This document shows, piece by piece, positions 53,429 through 62,305 of a stretch of 64,000 nucleotides of DNA. The DNA is taken from positions 971,272-1,035,271 of the forward strand of contig NZ_KZ614144.1 of assembly GCF_002884445.1 (NCBI RefSeq). Reading direction: 5' to 3'. Each line of letters starts with the position of its first letter. Positions within the stretch are counted from its first letter, which is position 1. A model generated the notes under the pieces. That model saw nothing but the letters and a program-made list of their open reading frames with translations. It did not search any database and was not told the DNA's origin. A program made the translations under genes and the position numbers. This stretch comes from Paenibacillus castaneae (GTDB lineage: Bacteria; Bacillota; Bacilli; Paenibacillales; Paenibacillaceae).

Positions 53429-55771
53429 ATGTTTATCAAATTTAAGAAAAGGCAATTCACTAAGATTGGCACGTTGGTCCTAACTTCGATGTTGGCAGTA
53501 TCTTTACTGCCAGGTAACGTTCTTAGTGTTGCAGGATCAAATTCAGTAGAAGCTGCAGCTGATGTACAAGCCGTTTACAGTGCAAAGGACATTTCACTTA
53601 CTCCAGGTGCAGATGAATCCAAATTGAATTTCGCTTGGTACTCTTCTGTTAATCCGGTAGGCGCTGTTGTTCAAATGGCCAAAGTAACTGATGTGGTTGA
53701 TGGTATTTTTCCAACTGATAAAGCTTTGTCATTCGATGGCACTTCTTCTCCAGCAGTTACTGGGTTTAATTCCAATAAAGTAACGGCAACAAATCTTGAG
53801 CCAGATACGCAATACGTTTACCGTTTTGGAGACGGTACAGACGAAAACTGGAGCGAAGCTTACGATTACAAAACTCCAAATCCGGATAGCTACACTTTTA
53901 TGTACGTAGGTGACCCGCAAATTGGTGCAAGCGGTAACGCAGACACGGATACTATTGGCTGGAAAAGAACAATGAAACTAGCTAAAGATAACTTCCCGAA
54001 CATCGACTTCGTTATGTCTGCCGGTGACCAGGTTGATACAGCAACATCTGAGGCCCAATATGATCTTTATACAAGTCCTGATCAACTCAAAAATCTGCCA
54101 GTAGCAACAACAGTTGGTAATCATGATACGAGTATTAACTATGAGTACCACTTTAATGTTCCTAATTTGACAACTTTCGGCGGTCAAACCGTTTCTGGTA
54201 AAATTGTCAACGGTGATTATTCGTATACTTATGGCGATGCTCTGTACATGGTTATTAATTCAAATAGTTCTAGTACTGCAGACCATGCAGTGTTTATGAG
54301 ACAAACTGTCGCTGCTAATCCAGATGCCAAATGGAGATTCGTTACTCTGCATCATGACATTTATGGTGCTGGTTCGGCCCACTCTACATCAGATTCGGTA
54401 GCTAGAAGGATATATCTTCAGCCTGTAATCGATGAGCTTGACATTGATTTGGTTTTCACAGGTCATGACCACTCTTATGCTAGATCGTACCCTTTGTATA
54501 ACAACGATGTTCAAACTCAATTTAAAGATGGCCAAGGAAATGATATCAACCCTTCTGGTACATCCTACTTTACAGCGAACTCTGCGACCGGAAGTAAATA
54601 TTATGCTCTAGCACCAATTGCTGAATATTATTCTGAATCAAGAATCCAGCACAACAAACTGTCTTTCTCTACTGTTACCGTAACACCAACAACGTTTACT
54701 TATGATACGTATGAAATCGAATCCGACGACAGCTTAACTCTTATTGATTCATACAAAGTTGTGAAAAAACCAGAAGACGCTAAGGTTTACGCAAAAGCGG
54801 ATGATAAAGCTAGCGTTTACTACGCAATCAAGAATGCTAATGCTGTGAAAAACCTGGATACTACATTTACTTTCGACAGCACAAAAATGAAATTGAAAGA
54901 TGCTGCATTGGTAACTCCAGACACTGGAAGCTTTGTAGTTGACAGCAGTAAAGCGGGAGAAGTAAACATCAAGGCTACTCTTGCAACTCCAATCCGCTCT
55001 CAGGATTATGCTGATGTTATTAAGCTTACTTTTGAAGGAGTAGGTGTCCAAAAATCGGAAGTAGTAAGTGTAGAACTTGCAAAATCTGATCTTACTACTT
55101 TAAACAAACATAGAGTTAATGTTTCCAATGTAGAAGAGAGGAATGCTCCAGTAACGATTATTAATCAACCAAATGTTAAAGTTTATGTTAAAAAAAGTAC
55201 GGTAATTGCGGAACTGTCTAAAAAAGCAGAATTCTATATTGCACTGAGCAACGCTGATGATGTAAACGCACTGGACACTACTTTCCATTATGACCACACA
55301 AAATTCAAATTAGCGGCTTTTGAGCTGATCAACCAAGACGATGACATCCAATCATTCGATGATAACAATGGTTCTGTACGTTTCATCGCTGGCTTTACAA
55401 AACCAATTTCAACAGTTGGCTACACGGATGTAGTGAAGCTGACTTTGGAACCAATCAGTGTGTTTAATAAATTCCTGCAAGCTGACATCAAGCTTGACAA
55501 AGTAACAACTGCTTCCAAAGGAATCAATACAGTAGTTCTAAACAACACGGAGGAAAAAGCGGCATCGATCATGCTTCGTACGTATAAAAACCTCGTTGAT
55601 GTTAACGAAGACGGCAAAGTAGACGTCGGCGACCTTTCATTTGCTATTGATTGCTACAGAACTACTTCTGCTGATCCAAATTGGAATAAAGCAAAACGAT
55701 CTGACGTTGTCGAAGACGGCGTTATTGATACCGCTGACTTAACATTAATCATGTACCACATCATGCACTAA
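53429..55771 (+). CDS. Secreted metallophosphatase with two cohesin-like modules and a dockerin
   Basis: A ~780-residue exported protein; ATG 53429 follows GGGGTG. After a signal peptide (1-~42) comes a purple-acid-phosphatase-type N-terminal Fn3-like domain (~45-150; ATNLEPDTQYVYRFGDG). The calcineurin-like domain (~155-430) has all metal motifs: YVGDPQIG, SAGDQVDT, VGNHDT, TLHHDIYG and FTGHDHSYAR. Two similar ~125-residue modules follow (~447-715). VYYAIKNANAVKNLDTTF and FYIALSNADDVNALDTTF are their matching cores, a cohesin-like pattern. The last ~60 residues form a type I dockerin with two calcium loops (VDVNEDGKVDVGDLSFAI and VVEDGVIDTADLTLIM). It should be a calcium-dependent surface phosphatase; cohesin calls are by pattern. 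Confidence 0.82.
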   Translation: MFIKFKKRQFTKIGTLVLTSMLAVSLLPGNVLSVAGSNSVEAAADVQAVYSAKDISLTPGADESKLNFAWYSSVNPVGAVVQMAKVTDVVDGIFPTDKALSFDGTSSPAVTGFNSNKVTATNLEPDTQYVYRFGDGTDENWSEAYDYKTPNPDSYTFMYVGDPQIGASGNADTDTIGWKRTMKLAKDNFPNIDFVMSAGDQVDTATSEAQYDLYTSPDQLKNLPVATTVGNHDTSINYEYHFNVPNLTTFGGQTVSGKIVNGDYSYTYGDALYMVINSNSSSTADHAVFMRQTVAANPDAKWRFVTLHHDIYGAGSAHSTSDSVARRIYLQPVIDELDIDLVFTGHDHSYARSYPLYNNDVQTQFKDGQGNDINPSGTSYFTANSATGSKYYALAPIAEYYSESRIQHNKLSFSTVTVTPTTFTYDTYEIESDDSLTLIDSYKVVKKPEDAKVYAKADDKASVYYAIKNANAVKNLDTTFTFDSTKMKLKDAALVTPDTGSFVVDSSKAGEVNIKATLATPIRSQDYADVIKLTFEGVGVQKSEVVSVELAKSDLTTLNKHRVNVSNVEERNAPVTIINQPNVKVYVKKSTVIAELSKKAEFYIALSNADDVNALDTTFHYDHTKFKLAAFELINQDDDIQSFDDNNGSVRFIAGFTKPISTVGYTDVVKLTLEPISVFNKFLQADIKLDKVTTASKGINTVVLNNTEEKAASIMLRTYKNLVDVNEDGKVDVGDLSFAIDCYRTTSADPNWNKAKRSDVVEDGVIDTADLTLIMYHIMH

Positions 55772-55780
55772 TAAAAAGTA

Positions 55781-55825
55781 AGTAAAGGAGCAGGAGAAGG
55801 CCTTGCGCCTTTTCCTGCTCCTTAC
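55781..55825 (+). other. Hairpin between phosphatase and SLH genes
   Basis: AGTAA-GGAGCAGGA-AAGGC-type arms at 55781-55801 and 55806-55825 form a ~18-bp stem. It has only a weak T tract, so it may end part of the transcripts or stabilise the upstream mRNA, giving different amounts of enzyme and anchor protein. Confidence 0.6.
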
Positions 55826-55845
55826 TAATAAGGGAGTTTAATCTA

Positions 55846-57525
55846 ATGAAAATTAAATGGTTAACCGCACTCTTAATAATCTGTTGCTTTAGCTTCCAGG
55901 TGCCTGTTTATGCGTCAGCCGATCAACATATTCAATCTGTGGACTTCTCCAAATCGAGCATTACGGTTGGCAGCAATGCCAAGGAATTTTCCGTTGATAT
56001 TATTTTAAACAATAACGCATCTTTTAGCAGCGCAGAATTCGGTCTTCTTTTGGAAGGCGTAACCATTCAAAAAGATAAAATACAATATAGCAATGCCATT
56101 TCTAGTTCTCATATAGGCCCATTAGAAAGCCATGGCGTAAATTATTTTGGTTTTTATGATAAAGCAAATAAATACAATGGAAAAATAAATGTTTGTACAA
56201 TAACTTTCACATATACGGGCGATTCCCCGGCTAAAGTAACTCTAGTTGAAACGAATGTTACAACAATTACAGCGGATGGCTTTGTAAGCACAGAATCTGC
56301 GAAACCCAATAAAGTTTTGCAAGTAACTCGCACTGCAGGTGGTAACCCAGACCCAGGTCCAGGCGGTGGTTCTGATACCAAACCTCCTGCGGATAAAAAC
56401 AGCGGTTCTTATGTTGTTGACAGCCAAGATGCCTTAAGTGCACTAGAGAAAGCCAAAACAGATAAGAACAATGTCAAAGTTATTACAATTGATGCAACTA
56501 AGGTACTGGCAGACGACAATGATGAAATTGCTATTCAATTGCCTTACTTCCTTCTCAATACGCCAGAGCAGCGTATTGTTAATATCATTACGCCATTCGG
56601 AACATTCAACCTTCCGTCAAATGTATTGACAAAGGAACAAGCAGCTAATGCTAGTACGCTTACTTTAATTGTGAAAAAGCAGAATTTGTCCCTCTTATCG
56701 AAGGATGTTCAGTCACAGGTTGGCAGCCATCCCGTTTTTGATATTCATTTCTTAGTTGATGGAAAATCTATTGCTTGGAATAATGATGATGTAGCGGTAA
56801 CTGTATCTATTCCTTACACTCCAACAGCGGATGAAGCAAAGAACACTAATAAATTGACTGTTCATTATATTGACGATAACGGTAAGCTTTATGCTGTAGC
56901 AAACAGTATTTATAACGCTCAAAGCCATAGCATTAATTTCGCAACGAACCATTTTAGCAACTATGGTATAGTTTTTGCTCAGAAAAGCTTTGCTGACATT
57001 CAAACTTCATGGGCGAAGAACGAGATTGAAGCGCTTGCCATTCGCGACATCATTAATGGTACGACTGCAACGACTTTCTCTCCTGCGGCGAACATTACAA
57101 GAGCTGATTTCACAAAACTGCTTGTTGGTGTTCTTGGACTTAAAGCACAGAAACAAGGAAATGATTTCAGCGACATTCCATCCACGGCTTATTACTATGA
57201 ATCAGTAATGACAGCCAAAGCAGTTGGCCTCGTTAACGGATCTGGCGACAACAAGTTTAACCCTAAATCGCAGATCACAAGACAGGAAATGATTACACTC
57301 ATTGATCGCGCACTTACAATTGCAGGCAAACCGCTTTCGGAGAAAGCATCTCTATCTGCATTCAACGATGCGAAGCAGGTTGCTTCTTATGCAACTGATA
57401 GCACAGCAAAGCTCGTAGCGGCTGGTATTATCAATGGCAGCAACGGCAAGCTCAGACCGCTGGATAACTTAAAACGTGATGAAGCGGCTAAAGTTCTGTA
57501 TGCAATCTTTACTCGCTTGTACTAG
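55846..57525 (+). CDS. SLH-anchored protein with an N-terminal cohesin-like module
   Basis: A 559-residue surface protein. A signal peptide (1-~25) is followed by a cohesin-like domain (~28-165; SVDFSKSSITVGSNAKEFSV, HGVNYFGFYDKANKYNG, CTITFTYTGDS). A Pro/Gly linker (GGNPDPGPGGGSDTKPP) leads to a ~190-residue beta domain. Three SLH repeats end it (~385-559: FADIQTSWAKNEIEALAIRD, FSDIPSTAYYYESVMTAKAV, FNDAKQVASYATDSTAKLVA), which bind pyruvylated wall polymer. A GGGAG site precedes the ATG, 75 bases after the phosphatase. It could present a cohesin to the phosphatase dockerin. Fit of the pair is inferred. Confidence 0.82.
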   Translation: MKIKWLTALLIICCFSFQVPVYASADQHIQSVDFSKSSITVGSNAKEFSVDIILNNNASFSSAEFGLLLEGVTIQKDKIQYSNAISSSHIGPLESHGVNYFGFYDKANKYNGKINVCTITFTYTGDSPAKVTLVETNVTTITADGFVSTESAKPNKVLQVTRTAGGNPDPGPGGGSDTKPPADKNSGSYVVDSQDALSALEKAKTDKNNVKVITIDATKVLADDNDEIAIQLPYFLLNTPEQRIVNIITPFGTFNLPSNVLTKEQAANASTLTLIVKKQNLSLLSKDVQSQVGSHPVFDIHFLVDGKSIAWNNDDVAVTVSIPYTPTADEAKNTNKLTVHYIDDNGKLYAVANSIYNAQSHSINFATNHFSNYGIVFAQKSFADIQTSWAKNEIEALAIRDIINGTTATTFSPAANITRADFTKLLVGVLGLKAQKQGNDFSDIPSTAYYYESVMTAKAVGLVNGSGDNKFNPKSQITRQEMITLIDRALTIAGKPLSEKASLSAFNDAKQVASYATDSTAKLVAAGIINGSNGKLRPLDNLKRDEAAKVLYAIFTRLY

Positions 57526-57567
57526 GTGTAGGAATATAACGAAGAGTTTCAATACACTAAGGCATTC

Positions 57568-57603
57568 CAAACTAACTTGACCATACTGCTAAGCTAGTTT
57601 GGG
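57568..57603 (+). terminator. Hairpin after the SLH gene
   Basis: CCAAACTAACTTG pairs with CTAAGCTAGTTTGG with small bulges; a weak T-rich tract (CTCTTTAATTT) follows. Confidence 0.6.
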
Positions 57604-57697
57604 ATAGCCTCTTTAATTTAGGTTGCACAATAAAAATATTTGAATTACAGGATGGTACTTTATATTGCATCCTCTTTCAATAATAAGGAGAGAAATC

Positions 57698-58888
57698 ATG
57701 GTTCGTGTTAAAGCTACAATTCGAGCTTCCATCCTATTGTCTATTCTAGCGCTTCTTCTTATCCCTATTGGAAAAGTAGATGCACATGCTTACAGCGCCA
57801 GCTATACAACGTTAACTCTAACGAAAGCCAACATTGGAATGACATATACACTTGATGAGCTCTCTGTCATAGAACTGACGGATGGCGATGTGAATAAGAA
57901 TAGTATGCTGGAACCGGAAGAGTTCGATGCGGTGAAGGACCGGATTTTGGAATTGTTAAAGAAAGATATTCAATTAGAAATTGATAACGTGCCTCAGGAA
58001 TGGTCCCAAATTGAAAGCTTTACATTGAAACGTGAAGGAGACGCCACGAAGGTGATCCTAAATATCACCTTTCCTCCTGTACTGGCTTCTCAGTCAATTT
58101 CATTAACAGACAATCTCTACTTAATTGATAAAAATACTGCAAATTATGTTGATTTAGTTAAAATCAATTACGGTACACAAAACAGTACATCTGCCCTGTC
58201 GGGGAAGTACCGCGTATGGTCGATGCAACTAACAGAAAGTGATTATGCTGCTCTCCGTCAGGATCTGCAATCGCAGCCGAATAGTAATAGTACTGAATCT
58301 GGCGGTACGGAAAGTTCAGATGGTTTAGGGCATATTTCAGGTTGGTTTTCTTTCTTTACGTTAGGCATGGGTCACATTTTGGGTGGTTATGACCATCTGT
58401 TATTTTTGTTCTCGCTGCTTATTGCAAGACAAACGTTTAAGCAGTATGCAAAAATGATAACTGCGTTTACGATCGCTCACAGTATAACTTTGACATTAAC
58501 AGTGCTCGGTATTATTAATATACCTGCGTGGTTTGTAGAACCAGCAATTGCGCTTAGTATTTGCTATGTAGCCGTTGAAAATATAGTGCGTAAAGATGTT
58601 AGCTATCGGTGGGTATTAACCTTTTTGTTCGGATTAATTCATGGTATGGGCTTTGCTGACATTTTGAAAGAAATGGATATTCCAAGAAGTGAACTGGCAA
58701 CAGACTTAATTAGTTTTAATCTTGGTATTGAAACGATTCAAGTAGCGTTGGTTGCACTGTTGCTGCTTCCGCTGATCATGCTGCATCGTTGGAAATTTTT
58801 AAGACGCGCAGTTATTGTTGGATCAGCAATCGCCTTGATACTAGGGGCATATTGGTTGATAGATCGTATCATTATTATGTCGGCATAA
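57698..58888 (+). CDS. HupE/UreJ-family membrane protein
   Basis: A ~396-residue protein; ATG 57698 has AAGGAGAG upstream. A signal segment (~8-32) precedes an extracellular domain (~35-200) that includes an EF-hand-like loop DVNKNSMLEPEEF. The membrane domain has the full family motif LGMGHILGGYDHLLFLFSLL, then FTIAHSITLTLTVLG, PAWFVEPAIALSI and FGLIHGMGFADIL. These histidines and aspartate are thought to bind nickel, cobalt or a similar metal. It closes the cluster and contrasts with the motif-poor relative at 52199. Transport of a metal for the phosphatase is a guess. Confidence 0.85.
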   Translation: MVRVKATIRASILLSILALLLIPIGKVDAHAYSASYTTLTLTKANIGMTYTLDELSVIELTDGDVNKNSMLEPEEFDAVKDRILELLKKDIQLEIDNVPQEWSQIESFTLKREGDATKVILNITFPPVLASQSISLTDNLYLIDKNTANYVDLVKINYGTQNSTSALSGKYRVWSMQLTESDYAALRQDLQSQPNSNSTESGGTESSDGLGHISGWFSFFTLGMGHILGGYDHLLFLFSLLIARQTFKQYAKMITAFTIAHSITLTLTVLGIINIPAWFVEPAIALSICYVAVENIVRKDVSYRWVLTFLFGLIHGMGFADILKEMDIPRSELATDLISFNLGIETIQVALVALLLLPLIMLHRWKFLRRAVIVGSAIALILGAYWLIDRIIIMSA

Positions 58889-58918
58889 AATGCTATTATT
58901 GACGTACTCTCGATTCTA

Positions 58919-58969
58919 TTAAAAAAAGCATTGGTGGATGGCATCTATACTCCAGACCAATGCTTTTTT
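58919..58969 (+). terminator. Terminator of the surface locus
   Basis: AAAAAAGCATTGGT pairs with ACCAATGCTTTTTT around a ~20-base loop. Confidence 0.85.
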
Positions 58970-59008
58970 ATATACCGTTTCGCGAATGAATTTCGAAAGG
59001 GATCCAAT

Positions 59009-59155
59009 ATGAATAAATTGGAAGGACAACTAGCCAGCGAACCGAGTGCATAACCAACAAGGATGTGTTAAACTATGGTGCTGGTGATGTGGCGACCTAT
59101 ACGACTAGATATTCATTAGAACTGTATGTCTGCGTTACTAACTGTAAGTAGTTTG
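59009..59155 (+). pseudogene. Decayed short peptide gene
   Basis: ATG 59009 with AAAGGGATCC upstream reads MNKLEGQLASEPSA and stops at 59053. The adjoining frame continues TNKDVLNYGAGDVATYTTRY then SLELYVCVTNCK and a stop. A one-base indel would join them into a ~47-residue peptide. Its Thr/Ser/Cys-containing end recalls ribosomal peptide precursors (such as lanthipeptides), but no modification gene is near. Low certainty. Confidence 0.3.
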
Positions 59156-59247
59156 TTGGTTTATGTCTGGGTTAATTGAGGTGCCTAATTCTCCATGCCG
59201 ATACCAAAACTTGGGTGAAGTGAAATTCCTGCTTCGCTTTATTCGTC

Positions 59248-59265
59248 ATGTACATATATGTACAT
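59248..59265. promoter_or_regulatory. 18-bp perfect palindrome before the DUF1097 gene
   Basis: ATGTACATATATGTACAT is self-complementary and ends 27 bases before the start codon at 59293. Its TATA-containing centre and location fit an operator or a promoter overlap. Confidence 0.45.
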
Positions 59266-59292
59266 ATTTACTCACACCTAGGGGGATACATC

Positions 59293-59763
59293 ATGAGACT
59301 GTTTTTAGCAATAGCGGTTAGTACAGGGATATTTTCTGGCATTTGGGCATCTTTTAGTTTGACGTTTGAACTTATTACATTCGTTGGTTTTTTTGCGTGG
59401 TCGTCTTTTTTTGCTGCCGGCGGCAAATCCAAAGGTTTGAAAATGACCTTAGTTACAAATTTCAGCGGTGTAATATGGGGATATCTCATGATGAAGATGA
59501 CGACTTTATTTTCCTCGTTCTCCGGCGATAATTTAGGCATGGGTATAGCTGTAGCACTCGGAGCAGCTGGCATGTGTTTGCAGTCTCGATGGAAATGGCT
59601 TGGGTTTATTCCTGGCGCATTTATCGGATGCTCCACTTTTTTCGCAACAGGCTTTAATTTTAGCGGCAGCATATCAGGACTGATTTTTGGTGCATTATTC
59701 GGATACATCTCAGAAAGAGGCGTGAGTTATTTAACGAATTGGAAAAGGGAAAAGCTATCATAA
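59293..59763 (+). CDS. DUF1097-family membrane protein
   Basis: A 156-residue protein with ~5 hydrophobic helices (MRLFLAIAVSTGIFSGIW, FFAWSSFFAAGGKSKGLKM, GFIPGAFIGCSTFFATG). The pattern matches DUF1097 (YcdZ-like) inner-membrane proteins of unknown role. ATG 59293 has GGGGGAT upstream; an in-frame start at 59248 lies in the palindrome and adds 15 residues. The last ~50 bases of the gene and the hairpin after it are repeated at 60399-60460. Confidence 0.85.
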   Translation: MRLFLAIAVSTGIFSGIWASFSLTFELITFVGFFAWSSFFAAGGKSKGLKMTLVTNFSGVIWGYLMMKMTTLFSSFSGDNLGMGIAVALGAAGMCLQSRWKWLGFIPGAFIGCSTFFATGFNFSGSISGLIFGALFGYISERGVSYLTNWKREKLS

Positions 59764-59774
59764 TCGATAGCTTT
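59713..59774 (+). repeat. 62-bp direct repeat, copy 1 (3' end of DUF1097 gene plus hairpin)
   Basis: 61 of 62 bases match 60399-60460. The part AAAGCTATC-ATAATC-GATAGCTTT is a terminator-like hairpin. Confidence 0.9.
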
Positions 59775-59855
59775 CTTAAGTACAGTGTTTCATAAATGGG
59801 CGGGGGACTAATGTCCCCCGCTTGTTTGATGCCCTTAAGGATAAGGGGCGGGTAA

Positions 59856-60281
59856 TTAGTTTCTGGTTTTAACAGCTAGCCCGCTAAACGATATAGGTCC
59901 TACAACATCCACTCTTGTATTTGCAGTAAGGTTTTCTGCTGTGACTGTGTAAGCATGGGTTCCTGCTCTTACATTTCTATCTTCAGCTTGGAAGGTAATT
60001 ATATAATTTTGTTCTGAACCCGTAGATTCGATACCTTGCTGTGTGTTGAAAATTTCTTTTCCACCACGGAAGATTCTAAAGCGGATTTGCCCAATGCCTG
60101 TGACACCTCTGACACCAACGGATGCGACCAAATCTACCCGATTCGGTTGAGAATTCACTGGAATCCGTATTGCGATTGCAGCTATGCCAGATCTTGATGG
60201 GGAACGTTGAATCGTAAACGATTTGGCCAGGTTGAAGCTTCGACGCGGCTGGACGGCCGCTTTATCAAGGATACGTACCAA
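59856..60281 (-). CDS. Exosporium-like beta-rich protein
   Basis: A ~141-residue protein. TTG 60281 has GAGGAG 9 bases upstream; the TTG at 60290 touches that site and is unlikely. The C-terminal two thirds show the pattern of small exosporium/spore surface proteins: RVDLVASVGVRGVTGIGQI, FRIFRGGKEIFNTQQGIES, AGTHAYTVTAENLT and VVGPISFSGLAVKT. The fold is probably a beta jelly-roll like the C-terminal parts of exosporium proteins. It has no signal peptide, as expected for mother-cell made spore proteins. It lies between the two copies of a 62-bp repeat. Confidence 0.55.
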   Translation of the reverse strand: MVRILDKAAVQPRRSFNLAKSFTIQRSPSRSGIAAIAIRIPVNSQPNRVDLVASVGVRGVTGIGQIRFRIFRGGKEIFNTQQGIESTGSEQNYIITFQAEDRNVRAGTHAYTVTAENLTANTRVDVVGPISFSGLAVKTRN

Positions 60282-60398
60282 AAATATCAACTCCTCTAGT
60301 GTGATACTCCAAGATATGTAAGAGATTAATAGAATGATTGGACTAATCGACTATAATCTAGCGGACTCCGCAATCAGACTTGATGGGGTTACCTCTCT

Positions 60399-60460
60399 GA
60401 AAGAGGCGTGAGTTATCTAACGAATTGGAAAAGGGAAAAGCTATCATAATCGATAGCTTT
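60399..60460 (+). repeat. 62-bp direct repeat, copy 2
   Basis: Repeats the 3' end of the DUF1097 gene with its hairpin, 686 bases away. Weaker similarity continues ~15 bases further upstream. There is no complete gene here. A further terminator-like stem (AGCTCCGGCA/TGCTGGGCT, T7) lies at 60508-60537. Confidence 0.9.
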
Positions 60461-60689
60461 TTGCTCCTAAACAACGTGTTTTACTGATATATAAGAACTA
60501 TTTAAGCTCCGGCAGAGAAATTGCTGGGCTTTTTTTGTTGGCTTGACATAGGCAACGCATGAGATCCTTATACCCTATAAAGATTTGTGAAAGGAAAAGG
60601 ATTTTTTTAGTAATTTGTCGAACTCTGTAGAAAGAAGCAACGCTTTAATAGAAGTAGAATGAATACATATATAGGTAGAATGAGGCAGA

Positions 60690-61733
60690 ATGATGGATGA
60701 GCTGTGGATGAAAAATGCAAGATTTCTAATTGTAGATGATCAAGAATACAATGTTAGTCTTTTAGAACGAATATTACGCCGTGCGGGTTATAGCAATATA
60801 TCAAGCACTACAGAGCCCCAGCAGCTAGAGGCACTGTATCATGAGTTTCAACCCGATATTATATTATTGGATTTACACATGCCGGAAATGGACGGATTTG
60901 CAGCGTTAAATCACCTTAAGAGATTGAAGAAGGAAGGGGACTACCTTCCGGTTCTCGTTCTCACAGCAGATGTTATGCAGGAATCGAAACAAAGAGCGCT
61001 TCATGAGGGTGCCAATGATTTCCTTACGAAGCCTTTTGACCGAATTGAAGTGATGCTGCGTATTCAAAATTTACTGAGAACGAGATTTTATCATTTGCAG
61101 CTCCATGATCAAAACCAGCATTTGGAGCAACGGGTGCGGGAGCGCACGAATGAGCTGAAGCAGGCCAAGTCTGAGATTCTTCAAGTGCTGGGACGCACCT
61201 CGGAATACCGCGATGATGAGACGGGACAGCATACGCAGCGGGTAGCGCAGATGGCTGGGAAAATCGCCTCTGTCCTAGGATTATCCGAGCATGAAGTAAA
61301 TCTCATCGTGCTAGCAACTCCTTTGCATGATATAGGGAAAATTGGAATACCTGATGGGCTGCTGCTGAAGCCAGGGAGATTTACGCCAGAAGAGTTCGAG
61401 CAGATGAAATTGCATACGCGGATCGGGGCTAATATTCTCGAAGGCAGCCTGTTTCCCGTCCTGCAATGGGCGAAGACGATAGCGCTCACTCATCATGAGA
61501 AATGGGATGGGACAGGATACCCAAATGGGTTAAGCGGGGATGACATTCCACTGCCTGGCCGAATTGTTGCGATAGCCGATTTCTTCGATGCGCTGACACA
61601 TGAGCGTCCTTACAAAAGGGCTTGGACCAAGGAAGAAGCTCTGGAAGAAATCGAGAAGCAGAATGGAGCCCATTTCGATCCGCAAGTAGTCAAAGCATTT
61701 ATGACTGTAGTACAAAGCGATAGTATTCATTAA
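60690..61733 (+). CDS. Response regulator with HD-GYP domain
   Basis: A 347-residue protein. The receiver (~8-125) has VDDQEYN, phospho-Asp in IILLDLHMPEMDG and TKPFD. A coiled linker (~130-165) leads to HD-GYP (~165-340). Metal and catalytic residues look intact: His in GQHTQRVA, HDIGKIGIPD, HHEKWDGTGYPNGL. Such proteins hydrolyse cyclic-di-GMP, so it is probably active, not degenerate. It starts the operon with the H-NOX and hybrid kinase genes, which suggests the kinase phosphorylates it. Confidence 0.9.
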   Translation: MMDELWMKNARFLIVDDQEYNVSLLERILRRAGYSNISSTTEPQQLEALYHEFQPDIILLDLHMPEMDGFAALNHLKRLKKEGDYLPVLVLTADVMQESKQRALHEGANDFLTKPFDRIEVMLRIQNLLRTRFYHLQLHDQNQHLEQRVRERTNELKQAKSEILQVLGRTSEYRDDETGQHTQRVAQMAGKIASVLGLSEHEVNLIVLATPLHDIGKIGIPDGLLLKPGRFTPEEFEQMKLHTRIGANILEGSLFPVLQWAKTIALTHHEKWDGTGYPNGLSGDDIPLPGRIVAIADFFDALTHERPYKRAWTKEEALEEIEKQNGAHFDPQVVKAFMTVVQSDSIH

Positions 61734-61759
61734 ATAATGAGAATCGGATGGTGTTGGAT

Positions 61760-62299
61760 ATGAAGGGAATGATATTTACAGCATTTCTAGAAATGGTAGA
61801 AAACAAGTTTTCTCTTAATTTAGCAGATGAAATTATTGAGGCGTCTGATTTACCATCGGGAGGCAGCTACACAACAGTTGGAACCTATGATCATAATGAA
61901 ATGATTAAGCTGGTTGTACAGCTTAGCGAACGGACAAGCATACCGGTTGCCGATCTCGTTCGAACATTTGGGGAATATCTTTTTAGTCAGCTATTAGAAA
62001 TGCATGCTTACTTTTTGGAAGAAAATAGTTCTGTATTTGAATTTTTGCAAAAAGTAGATAGTTACATTCATGTAGAAGTACGCAAGCTGTATCCTGATGC
62101 AGAGCTGCCTGCTTTTCATTATGAAACTTCAATACCGGGAACTCTTATTATGACCTATCGTTCTTCCAGACCGTTCGCTGATCTAGCAGAAGGTCTTATT
62201 ATCGGCAGCATTAACCATTACGGCGAGAAGATTGACGTTAAGCGTCAAGATCTGTCCGATGGCAATGCTACTCGTTTCGAATTAACAATAGTGGGGTGA
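61760..62299 (+). CDS. H-NOX heme-based nitric oxide/oxygen sensor
   Basis: A 179-residue HNOB-domain protein. The proximal heme His is in VGTYDHNEMIKLV (about residue 103 of the canonical numbering). The YxSxR heme-propionate motif appears as MTYRSSRPFADL. ATG 61760 gives the family start MKGMIFTAFLEM; an ATG 4 codons upstream is possible. A distal-pocket Tyr cannot be judged from sequence, so NO versus O2 selectivity is open. It is a stand-alone sensor next to a hybrid kinase (7 bases downstream), the arrangement in which H-NOX controls the kinase. Confidence 0.9.
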   Translation: MKGMIFTAFLEMVENKFSLNLADEIIEASDLPSGGSYTTVGTYDHNEMIKLVVQLSERTSIPVADLVRTFGEYLFSQLLEMHAYFLEENSSVFEFLQKVDSYIHVEVRKLYPDAELPAFHYETSIPGTLIMTYRSSRPFADLAEGLIIGSINHYGEKIDVKRQDLSDGNATRFELTIVG

Positions 62300-62305
62300 T
62301 TGCCG

